Assembly (NCBI RefSeq): GCF_015206895.1
Contig: NZ_JADEXU010000011.1
Span: 1-64,000, forward strand
DNA length: 64,000 nt
Source of the DNA: Nostoc sp. LEGE 12450
GTDB lineage: Bacteria; Cyanobacteriota; Cyanobacteriia; Cyanobacteriales; Nostocaceae
Direction: 5' to 3'
A model generated the notes under the pieces. That model had not been told where the DNA came from. It did no database searches and was given only the letters and a program-made list of their open reading frames with translations. This document shows, piece after piece, positions 8,420 through 17,686 of the stretch (position 1 is the stretch's first letter; each line of letters begins with the position of its first letter). A program made the translations under genes and the position numbers.

Positions 8420-9967
8420 ATGGTGCTTGAATCTGCGATCGCTGAGGAAGTTATTACAAATAATCTCAAGCAGTTTCTGTTGGTACTTTCGGTATCTTTA
8501 GGTGTGGCGACACTACCGCAGGTATTTAGCTGGTTTCGCAATATCCCTTACACCTTACTACTGGTGATTGTCGGGTTAGGTTTGGCGTTTGTTGATGTCC
8601 GTTTAGTAACCCTTTCTCCGGAATTAATTTTGTTCATTTTTTTACCACCTCTGCTATTTGAAGCTGCATGGAATTTGAAATGGGCAGAATTGAAGCGGGA
8701 TTTAGTGCCGATTTGCTTGTATGCAGTGTTCGGGGTGGTAATTGCGATCGCCGGAGTAGCGATCGCTCTCAATCAATTCATTGGTATTTCTCTAACTACA
8801 GCTTTACTCATCGCAGCCAGCCTGTCTGCAACCGATCCTGTTTCTGTCACCGCTTTGTTTCGTGAATTGGGCGTAGATAGTCGTCTTGTCACCTTAATGG
8901 AAGGCGAAAGCTTATTCAATGATGGTATGGCTGTAGTTGCCTTTAGTTTTTTGGTGGCCTTATCTTTGGGAACTGTCGAATTGGAATTCCAGCCAATTTT
9001 ATTGCAGTTATTTACAGTTGTTGGCATCGGTGTAGGGATGGGAGCTTTCATTGGATTTGGTATTTCTTACCTCACCCAGCGCTTCGATTTGCCCTTAGTA
9101 GAACAATCCTTAACCCTAGTTTCCGCTTACGCCACTTACCTGATTATTGAAGACTTAGGTGGTTCTGGGGTAATTGGAGTTGTCACCACAGGTTTGATTT
9201 TAGGCAACTTTGGCTCTCGTATCGGCATGAATCCCCGCACCCGGATTATTGTCTCCGAATTTTGGGAATTTTTGGCGTTCTTTGTTAACTCCATTGTCTT
9301 CTTGCTGATTGGCGACCAAATACGCTTTGCTAGTTTGGGCGAAAACTTGCAAATCATTATGGTGACAGTGGCAGCAATGGTTTTGATGCGGGCAGTTGCT
9401 CTTTTGATTCTCAGCAAATTGAGTACTAGCATTACCAAATCGGATATTTCTTTACCAGAACAAACTATCCTATGGTGGGGCGGGTTACGCGGTTCGGTTT
9501 CCATTGCCCTGGCATTGAGCGTATCGACTATACTGCCAGAGCGAGAAAAAATTATTGCTACGGTATTTGGAGTAGTTCTATTTACTCTACTTGTTCAAGG
9601 ATTGACCATCAAACCTTTGTTGGAAAAACTCAATTTGCTAGGTGATGCACCCTTACGTGAGGAATATTTAGAATTAGTTGCCCGTCATATTGCCTTAGAA
9701 CGGGTTTTGCAACACCTCCAAGCAGACAAACGCCCCGGTATCGACCCAGAGTTTCGCCGTTATCAGGAAACATTAATCAAAAGCGAACTTGCAGATTTAC
9801 GGACAAAAATTGACAATTTACAGGATGAATATCCCAATCTTCAGAACTTTACAACAGAACAATTCCGAGGAGAACTGCTGGCAATTGAAGCAGATACTTA
9901 TGCAGAATTTGTTAAGTCTGGTCGGTTAAATAAAGAATTAGCATCTATGCTTGAGGATGTTTTGTAG
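8420..9967 (+). CDS. CPA1-type Na+/H+ antiporter (second copy)
   Basis: A 515-residue member of the same CPA1 family as the gene at 5683-7236, though clearly diverged. Hydrophobic segments cover residues ~18-405. The ion site is seen in SATDPVSVTALFREL and EGESLFNDGMAVVAF (FND motif), and GGLRGSVSIALALS matches the conserved late transmembrane segment. The hydrophilic tail from ~410 to 515 is helical. The gene is divergent from the DUF389/antiporter pair with a ~50-base intergenic region that must hold both promoters. Two such exchangers side by side suggest a locus for pH or salt homeostasis. Substrate preference cannot be read from sequence. Confidence 0.88.
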   Translation: MVLESAIAEEVITNNLKQFLLVLSVSLGVATLPQVFSWFRNIPYTLLLVIVGLGLAFVDVRLVTLSPELILFIFLPPLLFEAAWNLKWAELKRDLVPICLYAVFGVVIAIAGVAIALNQFIGISLTTALLIAASLSATDPVSVTALFRELGVDSRLVTLMEGESLFNDGMAVVAFSFLVALSLGTVELEFQPILLQLFTVVGIGVGMGAFIGFGISYLTQRFDLPLVEQSLTLVSAYATYLIIEDLGGSGVIGVVTTGLILGNFGSRIGMNPRTRIIVSEFWEFLAFFVNSIVFLLIGDQIRFASLGENLQIIMVTVAAMVLMRAVALLILSKLSTSITKSDISLPEQTILWWGGLRGSVSIALALSVSTILPEREKIIATVFGVVLFTLLVQGLTIKPLLEKLNLLGDAPLREEYLELVARHIALERVLQHLQADKRPGIDPEFRRYQETLIKSELADLRTKIDNLQDEYPNLQNFTTEQFRGELLAIEADTYAEFVKSGRLNKELASMLEDVL

Positions 9968-9996
9968 ATTGAGGCTCCCTGCTCCCTACTTTTTCA

Positions 9997-10728
9997 TTAA
10001 TCCCCTTGCGGATGTTCATCCCACAAGGTTGTTATTTCCCGTAAACTCTGATGATTGCCATTACCCAAAATCAGATGATCTAGTACCGGAATGCCCAAAA
10101 GCTGCGCCCCTGCTAACAACTGGCGCGTCAATTCTATATCTTCATGGCTAGGTTCAAGGTTCCCAGAAGGATGGTTGTGGGCAACTATTGCCCGCGTTGC
10201 GCCTTGACGAATAACTTCCCGAAAAATATCACGCGGAGAGGCTAGGGTTTCGGTTGCTGTGCCAATGGTAATTACTTGCGTACCCAGCAAGCGATTCTTA
10301 ACATCTAATAGCACCACTGCAAAACGTTCTTGTGTCTGCCACATCAAATCTTGACTGAGGGTAGCAGCAGCAGCAAGTGGGCTATCAATCAATGTTCCGT
10401 CATTCGGTCGAGATTGAAAGGCGCGTTTGCCCAATTCAATTGCTGCTAATATACTTGTTGCCTTCGCTGGGCCAACACCAGAAATTTGCATCAACTCTAC
10501 GGGGCTAACTTCTCGCAAAACTGCCAAAGGATCACGTTGGTGTTTGCCTAATTCACTCAAAATAAATTGTCCCAAACCCACAGCAGATAGTTTTCCTGGG
10601 CCTTGACCAGTGCCTAGAAGAATTGCGATTAACTCTGCTGTGGCTAAAATTTTTGCACCATGCGTCATTAATCGCTCACGCGGACGCTCATTTGTAGGTA
10701 GGTCGGCAATTCTGAGGCAATAGGTCAT
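9997..10728 (-). CDS. radC: RadC family protein (JAB1/MPN metalloprotease-like fold)
   Basis: A 243-residue protein with the two standard RadC parts. Residues ~1-100 hold a helix-hairpin-helix region ([25 protein letters not shown]). The C-terminal part is a JAB/MPN domain whose metal site is intact in [14 protein letters not shown] (residues ~184-197), the typical HxHPSGxxxPSxxD signature. Despite the old name, a role in recombination repair is not established; family members are predicted Zn-dependent hydrolases. A TTG six bases upstream is in frame, but the ATG giving [18 protein letters not shown] matches the usual RadC beginning. It is convergent with the antiporter gene, 29 bases between stops. 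Confidence 0.9.
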   Translation of the reverse strand: MTYCLRIADLPTNERPRERLMTHGAKILATAELIAILLGTGQGPGKLSAVGLGQFILSELGKHQRDPLAVLREVSPVELMQISGVGPAKATSILAAIELGKRAFQSRPNDGTLIDSPLAAAATLSQDLMWQTQERFAVVLLDVKNRLLGTQVITIGTATETLASPRDIFREVIRQGATRAIVAHNHPSGNLEPSHEDIELTRQLLAGAQLLGIPVLDHLILGNGNHQSLREITTLWDEHPQGD

Positions 10729-10891
10729 AAACAAAGAAAATCGTCACCACACATCCAACTATCCTTATTTATCCCTTGTTTGCTTCCCAAATCATATTTA
10801 ATTGAGAAAATCTTTAACCTTGGTTAGTTTATATGGGTAATTTCATTTGCAACTTTCCCAGGGAATACTAAAAATAATATGATTTAGGGCG

Positions 10892-11491
10892 ATGCCTACG
10901 GCAGTAAACTACGCTACTATGTTTGACGATCTATTCAACAATCTCAAAGGTTTCATTGACTCTAAAATTCAAGAAGTCGGTAACGATTTGCAAAAGCGCT
11001 TCGGCATTCCTGAACCCACAGAGCCATTTGTGCTGATTCGTCGATTCACATCTGCCGATTCCACAGTGACAAGGGGAGGTATTGCAATTGTCGGAGAAAG
11101 CTGGCGAATTGAAGCCTATGACGACAATACTCAGCAGTTAATGATTAGTACAGATCCTTTGCGAAATGTCATCTTGTTTGAAATTGCATCGCCCGATGTC
11201 CAAGAGTGTGTTCTTGCTTGTCAATTTAACGCGAAAGCGCTAGACACAGAAAAACCAATTAAAGTGAGTTTAGGTTTACGTAGACCAGGACAATGGGGCG
11301 AAATGAGAACAACTTCATGGTCTACAGGAGTTTCACCAACGGAAAATTTTAAGTCTTACGAAGCGCGTGCCCATTTTAAAAAAGAAGCCGATGCTGCCAA
11401 AGTTCAAATTAGTGTGCAATTTGAGAGTAGTGGCATTCTTGAGATTAGAGATATTGAACTGCTGCAAGCACCCGTCAACCCACAATCATGA
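10892..11491 (+). CDS. Conserved-looking hypothetical protein
   Basis: A 199-residue protein I do not recognise by name. After a short helical N-terminus (DDLFNNLKGFIDSKIQEVGNDL) it is beta-rich with few charges in clusters: FVLIRRFTSAD, RIEAYDDNTQQLMI, CVLACQFNAKAL and KPIKVSLGLRRPGQ, ending in VQISVQFESSGILEIRDIEL. That pattern suggests a jelly-roll or galactose-binding-like sandwich, which is inference only. There is no signal peptide or membrane segment, so it is probably cytoplasmic. A second in-frame ATG at 10919 is a possible alternative start that would remove nine residues. It stands alone between minus-strand genes. Confidence 0.6.
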   Translation: MPTAVNYATMFDDLFNNLKGFIDSKIQEVGNDLQKRFGIPEPTEPFVLIRRFTSADSTVTRGGIAIVGESWRIEAYDDNTQQLMISTDPLRNVILFEIASPDVQECVLACQFNAKALDTEKPIKVSLGLRRPGQWGEMRTTSWSTGVSPTENFKSYEARAHFKKEADAAKVQISVQFESSGILEIRDIELLQAPVNPQS

Positions 11492-11596
11492 GCAATATCT
11501 AAAGTTTGAGTAGCATAAATATAGTGCGATCGCATAATTCAACAGCCCAACACTATACGCGATCGCAAACCCATTAAACCCCTTCATCTTCGCTGA

Positions 11597-12538
11597 TTAT
11601 TGATGAATTTGTGTCGCTTTCAGCATGTGGTAGGTAATGATTAGCTGGGTGAGGGCCAGAGGATAACTTTGCAGTGTTTCTCCAGTTGTACCAGCAATTT
11701 TACCCAGTTCAGGATTACTTTCGCGATCGCAAAGATTTCGGAGATGGGGCATATCAGAACAAATAATATGCTCTAGCTTATTGACCTGTTCTAAGGTTGC
11801 ATGACCATCAACTTCTAAGACATCCACAGGCTTACTCATATCCCTGTCTAGCCCCAGGCGGATGGCTGAGTCAGAATTACCATAACTAGAATTGGTAATT
11901 ACGGTGAAATCTGGATGGGGAATTGTCGGACGCAGTACCAATCGCACATTTAGGTGTCCATTGGTTTCATCATCTTCATCAGTCGGTGGATAGAAACTAA
12001 TGACTATATCAGACCATTGCCTTTGTGGACGAATAAACTGTGATGAGTCTGGTTCGCGCTTTTCTAATTCTGCTAGCACCTGTTCAGGTGTGTACCCCCG
12101 CTTTTGCGTATCTCGCTTGACTTTCCACCTAGCACGTAATTCTTCAGGAGGCGCAAGGTAGACTTTCACATCGTAAGAATCACGGGCGGCACGAGTAGAA
12201 TAACCGAGTAATCCTTCAATAATGACGAATTTACTTGGCTTGATATACTTAGGTGCCTCAAATGTCCCTGTTTTATGGCTATAAACTGGCTTAAGAATTG
12301 GTTGCCCTGTGCGTAGCAGCGACAGGTGTTGCTGCATAATATCCAGATGGTTGCAGTCCGGGTGGAGGGCAGTGATGCCAATTTCTGCACGTTGTTGGCG
12401 ATCGTAACGGTGGTAATCATCTGTACAGATGATTGTGACATTTTCTGGGCCGAGTGCCTGAGCGATTCCCCGCGTTAGTGTTGTTTTCCCAGCAGCGCTG
12501 TCGCCGACAATACCAAGAATTATTGGACGGCTCATCAT
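11597..12538 (-). CDS. Phosphoribulokinase/uridine kinase-like P-loop kinase
   Basis: A 313-residue P-loop kinase of the PRK/uridine kinase class. The Walker A loop is GDSAAGKTTL (residues ~12-21). CTDDYHRYDRQQR, ALHPDCNHLD and KPVYSHKTGTF follow in the same order as in cyanobacterial phosphoribulokinase, and VIIEGLLGY supplies the Walker B strand. The C-terminal ~110 residues differ strongly from the Calvin-cycle enzyme as I know it from Synechococcus and Synechocystis. I also do not see the regulatory cysteine pair at the usual N-terminal places. It is therefore more likely a PRK paralogue than the main enzyme. It may phosphorylate ribulose 5-phosphate or another sugar/nucleoside. Two adjacent ATG codons after GGGAGG make the exact start uncertain by one residue. 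Confidence 0.75.
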   Translation of the reverse strand: MMSRPIILGIVGDSAAGKTTLTRGIAQALGPENVTIICTDDYHRYDRQQRAEIGITALHPDCNHLDIMQQHLSLLRTGQPILKPVYSHKTGTFEAPKYIKPSKFVIIEGLLGYSTRAARDSYDVKVYLAPPEELRARWKVKRDTQKRGYTPEQVLAELEKREPDSSQFIRPQRQWSDIVISFYPPTDEDDETNGHLNVRLVLRPTIPHPDFTVITNSSYGNSDSAIRLGLDRDMSKPVDVLEVDGHATLEQVNKLEHIICSDMPHLRNLCDRESNPELGKIAGTTGETLQSYPLALTQLIITYHMLKATQIHQ

Positions 12539-12714
12539 ACCTCCCAGAATAAAAGTAAGTTTATTAATACAATTTCCCTACAATAGTTTTAATTCTAGAA
12601 GGGTTTAGGCAAGTAACTCAAGCAAAGCCTTGGTATGCAATATCTCTACATATAAAATATCTATGCGCTGGTTTATTGCCATCTACATAGCTGATAAGTC
12701 AAAAGAGGCAAGGG

Positions 12715-12972
12715 GGCAGTGGGAAAGGGAAAAAGGTTAAAGGGGAAAAAACCTTATATATCCTGCCTTTCACTCCTTTTGCCCTTAACCTTTTCCCTTT
12801 AACCTTTTCCCTTTAACCTTTTCCCTTTAACCTTTTCCCTTTAACCTTTTCCCTTTAACCTTTTCCCTTTAACCTTTTCCCTTTAACCTTTTCCCTTTAA
12901 CCTTTTCCCTTTAACCTTTTCCCTTTAACCTTTTCCCTTTAACCTTTTCCCTTTAACCTTTTCCCTTTAACC
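12715..12972. repeat. 14-bp tandem array with inverted complement upstream
   Basis: From about 12787 to 12972 a 14-bp unit (AACCTTTTCCCTTT) is repeated about thirteen times with almost no change. Just upstream (12719-12750) the complementary motif GGGAAAAAGGTTAAAGGGG occurs once or twice, so the transcript or single strand could fold back. The unit is two related heptamers, as in STRR repeats. The rest of the 12539-12997 gap holds no reading frame that looks real. The array lies just beyond the stop codon of the GH13 gene. Confidence 0.85.
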
Positions 12973-12997
12973 TATCTTTTACTGAGCGGTATCACTA

Positions 12998-15019
12998 TTA
13001 AACTAGAGCGTACACTTTCGCTTCCCAGGGGAAGATGCCTTCTCTGCCTACCCATTCTGATGGAACTATCCGTTCTTGAGTAATTTCCTTCCACTGCTTG
13101 CCAACTGGGGTTGCAGGCCAATTCGGGACTCTGTACTCAGAAGCAGGAGGAGTGCCGTAGTCAGAGAAATTCGCCACTACAACTACTAATTGATCGGCTT
13201 TATTACCACGTTGCCAGACTAGAACTCGCTTACCCTCATTAAAGTCAACATGAATAAATTTGGTATCATTCACAGCTAAAGCATGAGAAGTTTTACGCAA
13301 GCGAACCAACCTCGCAACATATTGGAAAATTCGTTGCCGCCAATCATCTTTCACACGGCTGTAGTTAACTGGGTCAATTTGCTTATGATCGTCTGTTGGA
13401 GGCAAATCTTGTTGATCGGCAAATTCATCTCCGGCCAGGATCATGGGAATTCCTACAGAGGTAAGCAGGGAAACAAATGCTAACTTAATACGCGGTTCAG
13501 TATCAGCAATTCCATTACTAACCAAATAGCTAAAGAAACGCTCGTTACCATAACCACCAACATCATGGGAAGTTATATAGTTTACCGCCTGAGAACCATC
13601 TGTAAAGCCTAAGTTTCGGCAATCAATTAGTTTGCGAATACTCCACTCAAAGCTGGGTTCATCCCAGGCATTCTTACCTAAAATTACTTGTCGGATGATT
13701 TGCTTAAACTTTTCATTCCAAAGTCCATCCAGACGATTTTGTTGGATAAGAGATAGGGGTACACTCAACTCTTCGCCAACTACGAGGAAGCGAGACGCTC
13801 CTAACGTCGCTACCGCTTCGCTAACGCCACTTCCGCCTCTTTTGTCCCAAAGTGTGCGGGCAAAATCCTTAAATTCTTGCAAAAAGTCATAGTTGGCAAT
13901 ATTGTTCACGCTATCCAACCGCAGACCATCAACCCGATAGTATTCTAACCAGTGGGCAATATGGGCTTTTAAGTATTCACGGGCTGGCACAAGCCTTGAC
14001 TTTTGCCCAGTAATGGGATTATAGCCCTCTACCCAATAGTTGTACTTAAATAAGTCCCCACCAAAGCCATCTCTTGACCCTTGTTCTGGATCGCCACTGG
14101 CCCATTTGATGTAAAATTCCAAAAAATTAACGTTATGGTAAGGATTATTCCGCGAAAATGCCATTACCACATCCACAAAAAAGCGCAACCCTTGCTGATG
14201 GCAGGCTTTAATCAGGTTAGCTAAATCAGTTGAAGCAGTAGGTGCTGACTGGCTATCTGGACGGCCTAAGTCAAAATCTGCTGCAAAATAATTTGCTGTA
14301 CCATAGCCCCAATTGAGATTATCATCGCTGTCTTCTGGTGGCAGAAGTTCTAAGGCGTTGATTCCCAGTTCCGCAAGATGAGCGCGGTTATTCAAGGCGG
14401 TGAGCATGGGAAAAGTAGGAGCGATCGCTTCTGGTATTAACAGTGCCAGTACATCACGAAATGTCCCGACTCCTTCTTCAATCAATCCATTTGGGTTAAT
14501 CTTTGTCCATCGGGTCGGTAATTCGTAAATCACCAGTTGATTATTGGTTGGCAGTGTCTCTAAAGGAGCATCGCCTTCCCAATTTACAGTTTGCCCTTCG
14601 GGATCACAGGGAATCAACGTCCCATTTTGATAAAGCACGACGCTTGCCGGATCGAAGCTATTAACACCTCCCGATTCTGGCGGTGTTGGTGCAGGAAAGC
14701 GCCGATCTACAGTCGTCGCTGTTGGATCTGTACAGTAGAGAATTTGGTTAGCATTGGCAGCTGCGTAGGGTTCTGAGTTGCGGACTTTAAACCAGTAAAA
14801 GTATACCTGTCCTTCAGTCAGACCAGATTCTTTAGCCGAAACTTCCCACAATTCTGGAAATTCTGCTGATTGACGAAGCGGAATTTCTTTAAATTGAGAT
14901 AATCTGTCTGGGCTTTCGGGAGTAGTGTTACCAATGTAGAGAGTGGGAGCTAGTTCTGAAGCACCGACACGCCACAAGACAAAATGAGTTTTTTTACGGC
15001 TTAATAGATCGATAGGCAT
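12998..15019 (-). CDS. GH13 (alpha-amylase family) glycoside hydrolase or branching-type enzyme
   Basis: A 673-residue protein with an N-terminal beta-sandwich (residues ~1-105, CBM48-like), a catalytic (beta/alpha)8 barrel (~160-580) and a C-terminal beta domain (~590-673). GH13 residues are intact: the nucleophile Asp369 in VDGLRLDSV, the acid/base Glu416 in FLVVGEEL, and the SHD pair His485/Asp486 in YITSHDVGGYG. It should act on alpha-1,4/1,6-glucans in the cytoplasm, as no signal peptide is seen. Whether it debranches, branches or hydrolyses is not decidable here. Residues ~394-409 (RGGSGVSEAVATLGAS) look like an in-frame insertion encoded by a dispersed palindromic repeat (nt 13793-13840), placed just before the acid/base strand. 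The gene stands alone. Confidence 0.85.
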   Translation of the reverse strand: MPIDLLSRKKTHFVLWRVGASELAPTLYIGNTTPESPDRLSQFKEIPLRQSAEFPELWEVSAKESGLTEGQVYFYWFKVRNSEPYAAANANQILYCTDPTATTVDRRFPAPTPPESGGVNSFDPASVVLYQNGTLIPCDPEGQTVNWEGDAPLETLPTNNQLVIYELPTRWTKINPNGLIEEGVGTFRDVLALLIPEAIAPTFPMLTALNNRAHLAELGINALELLPPEDSDDNLNWGYGTANYFAADFDLGRPDSQSAPTASTDLANLIKACHQQGLRFFVDVVMAFSRNNPYHNVNFLEFYIKWASGDPEQGSRDGFGGDLFKYNYWVEGYNPITGQKSRLVPAREYLKAHIAHWLEYYRVDGLRLDSVNNIANYDFLQEFKDFARTLWDKRGGSGVSEAVATLGASRFLVVGEELSVPLSLIQQNRLDGLWNEKFKQIIRQVILGKNAWDEPSFEWSIRKLIDCRNLGFTDGSQAVNYITSHDVGGYGNERFFSYLVSNGIADTEPRIKLAFVSLLTSVGIPMILAGDEFADQQDLPPTDDHKQIDPVNYSRVKDDWRQRIFQYVARLVRLRKTSHALAVNDTKFIHVDFNEGKRVLVWQRGNKADQLVVVVANFSDYGTPPASEYRVPNWPATPVGKQWKEITQERIVPSEWVGREGIFPWEAKVYALV

Positions 15020-15154
15020 TAGAAAACCTCTAAGTCATGAAAGTTCAGCTATGAAGTTCTTACACAACAGCCGAGCGTTATTCCAGATGATAAGTCGGTC
15101 GGCGCAATTAAAGCTAACTGGCAAAGGCTGTCATTTGTCTTTTGTCACTTGTAC

Positions 15155-15215
15155 TGAGCGAAGCCGTACCACTTCGTGGAAGCAAGCTACGCGTAGCGTC
15201 TCGCAGAGAAGTATT
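15155..15215. repeat. Dispersed palindromic repeat of the GCGTAGCGTCTC class
   Basis: ACTGAGCGAAGCCGTACCAC and the following AGCTACGCGTAGCGTCTCGC contain nested inverted segments. The same words (GCGAGACGCT, GCTTCGCTAACGC) recur inside coding regions near 13793 and 51810. It lies in the leader of the O-methyltransferase gene and creates a false upstream extension of that reading frame. Confidence 0.5.
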
Positions 15216-15291
15216 TGTCATTGATAAGGGCTTTAAGCCTAAAAAACAGATAATTAGTCTGTGGGGTTTAGGTAAAAGAAAAACGCACGTT

Positions 15292-15954
15292 ATGACCACT
15301 CAAACACTAGGAATTGAACAAAACCTTTATGACTATTTACTATCAGTCTCTCTCCGAGAACCAGAAATTTTAACCCAATTGAGGCAAGAAACAGCCCAGC
15401 ATCCAGTAGGTAGAATGCAGATTGCTCCTGAACAGGGGCAATTTTTGGCGTTACTGGTGCAGTTACTAAGAGCGAAAAAAACTTTGGAAGTTGGGGTATT
15501 TACAGGTTATAGTTCCCTGGTGGTAGCTTTGGCGTTACCGAGTGACGGCAAGGTGGTAGCTTGTGATGTGAGTGAAGAATTTACAACGATCGCTCGGCGT
15601 TATTGGCAGCAAGCTGGAGTGGCAGATAAAATTCAACTGCACATTGCCCCAGCTTTGGAGACTTTAGATCGTTTACTGGCAACGGGAGAAGCGGAAACCT
15701 TTGATTTTGCTTTCATCGATGCAGACAAGAGCAACTATGATGCTTACTATGAGCGATCGCTGCAATTAGTGCGATCGGGGGGACTAATTGCGATCGATAA
15801 TGTCCTCTGGTCAGGCAGGGTTGCCGACCCCCAGGTGCAGGATAATAGAACTAAAAGGATTCGTGCCTTTAATCAAAAGCTGCATCAAGATCAGCGAGTT
15901 AGTCTGAGTTTAGTAGCGATCGCAGATGGTTTGACTCTGGCACTGAAAAAGTGA
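15292..15954 (+). CDS. Class I SAM-dependent O-methyltransferase (CCoAOMT-like)
   Basis: A 220-residue soluble enzyme. Motif I is LEVGVFTGYSSLVVALAL, motif II gives VACDVSEEF, and the metal/substrate region appears as FDFAFIDADKSNYDAYYE and IAIDNVLWSGRVADP. These are the standard blocks of the cation-dependent caffeoyl-CoA O-methyltransferase-like family, in which the two Asp residues bind Mg2+ and the substrate catechol. It should methylate a small catechol-like compound; the natural substrate is unknown. The reading frame is open upstream to 15142, but that part is made of palindromic repeat. The ATG at 15292 (MTTQTLGIEQNLYDYLL) starts exactly where family similarity begins. Confidence 0.88.
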   Translation: MTTQTLGIEQNLYDYLLSVSLREPEILTQLRQETAQHPVGRMQIAPEQGQFLALLVQLLRAKKTLEVGVFTGYSSLVVALALPSDGKVVACDVSEEFTTIARRYWQQAGVADKIQLHIAPALETLDRLLATGEAETFDFAFIDADKSNYDAYYERSLQLVRSGGLIAIDNVLWSGRVADPQVQDNRTKRIRAFNQKLHQDQRVSLSLVAIADGLTLALKK

Positions 15955-16167
15955 TGTCTTTCTAACTTTTCTAAAACCCAATCCGCTTAGGTTAATACTT
16001 AACTTTCCTTAATCTTGCTTAAAAATAAGCAAGTTTTTTGAAGTAAGCAGTATTAAATTATAGTTTAAAAAACTGTATTATTAGAATCTTTTTTTAAGTA
16101 TTTATTCGGTTGTATATTATTAATAGGTCAAAATAGATGAATTTATCTAGTAATTGTTTAAACTTTA

Positions 16168-17553
16168 ATGACCGTGGAAGATATTCTGCAAGCAGTAGAA
16201 ACAATTCTGCAAGACAAGCCTCTTGCTTCCATTCAGTACTTTGTGCTGTCTCAGTCGTGGTTGGGCAAAACTTATGGTGAAATGGCAGAGGAATCAGGCT
16301 ACCGCGACAATTACATCAAGGAAGTTGGCTCTGAGTTGTGGCAAGACCTTTCCATCGCACTTGGAAAAAAAATAACCAAAAAAAATCTGCATTTAGCCTT
16401 GAAGAAATACCTGCAAGACGAAATAGGCGATCGGGAAAATCAGAGCCAACAAGAATTCAGTGAAGAATCTAACTTAGAAATGGTGTCTCCGGACTCGTTT
16501 TCAGCAAGCAAAATTGAATTTCCTAGCGGCCCCGTACCACTGGGTTCTCCTCTTTACATCAACCGCCCCCCTCTGGAAGAACTTGTTTGTAACGAGATTT
16601 TATACCCTGGTTGCTTAATCCGAATCAAAGCACCTAGAAAGACAGGAAAAAGTTCGCTGCTCAACCGAATGATTGCTTATGCTAGAGAGCAAGGTTATCA
16701 AATCGTCTATTTGGACTTTCAAGAAGCCGATCAAGACGTTTTTGCTTCTCTTGATAAATTTTTGCGTTGGTTTTGTGTAAATGTCAGCAGACAGTTAAAT
16801 CTTCTTCCCTGTCTAGATGATTTTTGGGATACGGAAATGGGCAGCAAGGTAAGCTGCAAAATCTATTTTGAAGCATATATACTGCAATACATTGATAATA
16901 GTCCTCTAGTTTTGGCTTTAAATGAAGTCCATCGAGTTTTTGAACATCCCAATATTGCCCAAGATTTTCTGCCAATGCTGCGATTTTGGCATGAACAAGC
17001 AAAGCAGGATCAAATCTGGCAAAAACTACGGATGGTGGTAGTTCACACCACAGAAATTTATATTCCACTAAAGCTTAACCAATCGCCTTTCAATGTTGGG
17101 ATCACAATTACGCTGCCACCATTGACTCTCAATCAGGTACAGAATTTAGCATTGTCTTATGGATTAAATTGTGCAGCCGACTCCGAAGAGGCAAAACACC
17201 TTGCACCCTTACAAGCAATGGTAGGAGGACATCCTTATTTGGTGAGCCTTGCGCTTTATCATCTATGTCAGGAGGAAATGACATTAGAGGTATTACTAGA
17301 AACTGCATCTACACCAGTGGGAATTTACAGTCAGCATTTACGGGAACTGTTGAGCTTACTGCAAAAAGACCCAAAATTAATGTCAGCTATGCAACAGGTA
17401 ATTACAACAGATGAAAAAGTAGAGCTAGACGCGATCGCTGCTTACAAGCTAGAAAGTATGGGTTTGGTTAAACTCAACGGCAATCAAGCTCATGTTATGT
17501 GTGAGTTATATCGCCTTTACTTTAGCCAACAGCTTGGAAAGCACTCAGGATAG
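16168..17553 (+). CDS. AAA-like (AAA_35) ATPase with vMAP-type N-terminal HTH domain
   Basis: A 461-residue protein. Residues 1-~85 (MTVEDILQAVETILQDKPL, then YGEMAEESGYRDNYIKEVGS) match the HTH domain found at the N-terminus of vWA-MoxR-associated and related cyanobacterial proteins. An AAA-like STAND ATPase domain follows, with Walker A APRKTGKSSLL near residue 168 and a Walker B-like strand SPLVLALNEVH near 250. In these families the domain acts as a nucleotide switch that transmits an effector signal; many occur in conflict or signalling systems. No effector domain is fused, so it may act in trans with the AAA-like gene 133 bases downstream on the same strand. The upstream ~210 bases are very AT-rich and probably hold the promoter. 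Confidence 0.8.
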   Translation: MTVEDILQAVETILQDKPLASIQYFVLSQSWLGKTYGEMAEESGYRDNYIKEVGSELWQDLSIALGKKITKKNLHLALKKYLQDEIGDRENQSQQEFSEESNLEMVSPDSFSASKIEFPSGPVPLGSPLYINRPPLEELVCNEILYPGCLIRIKAPRKTGKSSLLNRMIAYAREQGYQIVYLDFQEADQDVFASLDKFLRWFCVNVSRQLNLLPCLDDFWDTEMGSKVSCKIYFEAYILQYIDNSPLVLALNEVHRVFEHPNIAQDFLPMLRFWHEQAKQDQIWQKLRMVVVHTTEIYIPLKLNQSPFNVGITITLPPLTLNQVQNLALSYGLNCAADSEEAKHLAPLQAMVGGHPYLVSLALYHLCQEEMTLEVLLETASTPVGIYSQHLRELLSLLQKDPKLMSAMQQVITTDEKVELDAIAAYKLESMGLVKLNGNQAHVMCELYRLYFSQQLGKHSG

Positions 17554-17686
17554 TAATTGTTCTGGTAAACTGTTGAAAGATAAATAATCAAAATAAGTAA
17601 TTCTCGTTCTTAATATGAATTTTATCAATTGTCCCGACACAAATTTATTTATTCAGGACGGGAACTAATTTAAAATTTTAAATAAA

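Noticed and set aside
15142-15291. An N-terminal extension of the O-methyltransferase
   Set aside because: The extra ~50 residues are encoded by a dispersed palindromic repeat, and family similarity begins at the ATG at 15292.
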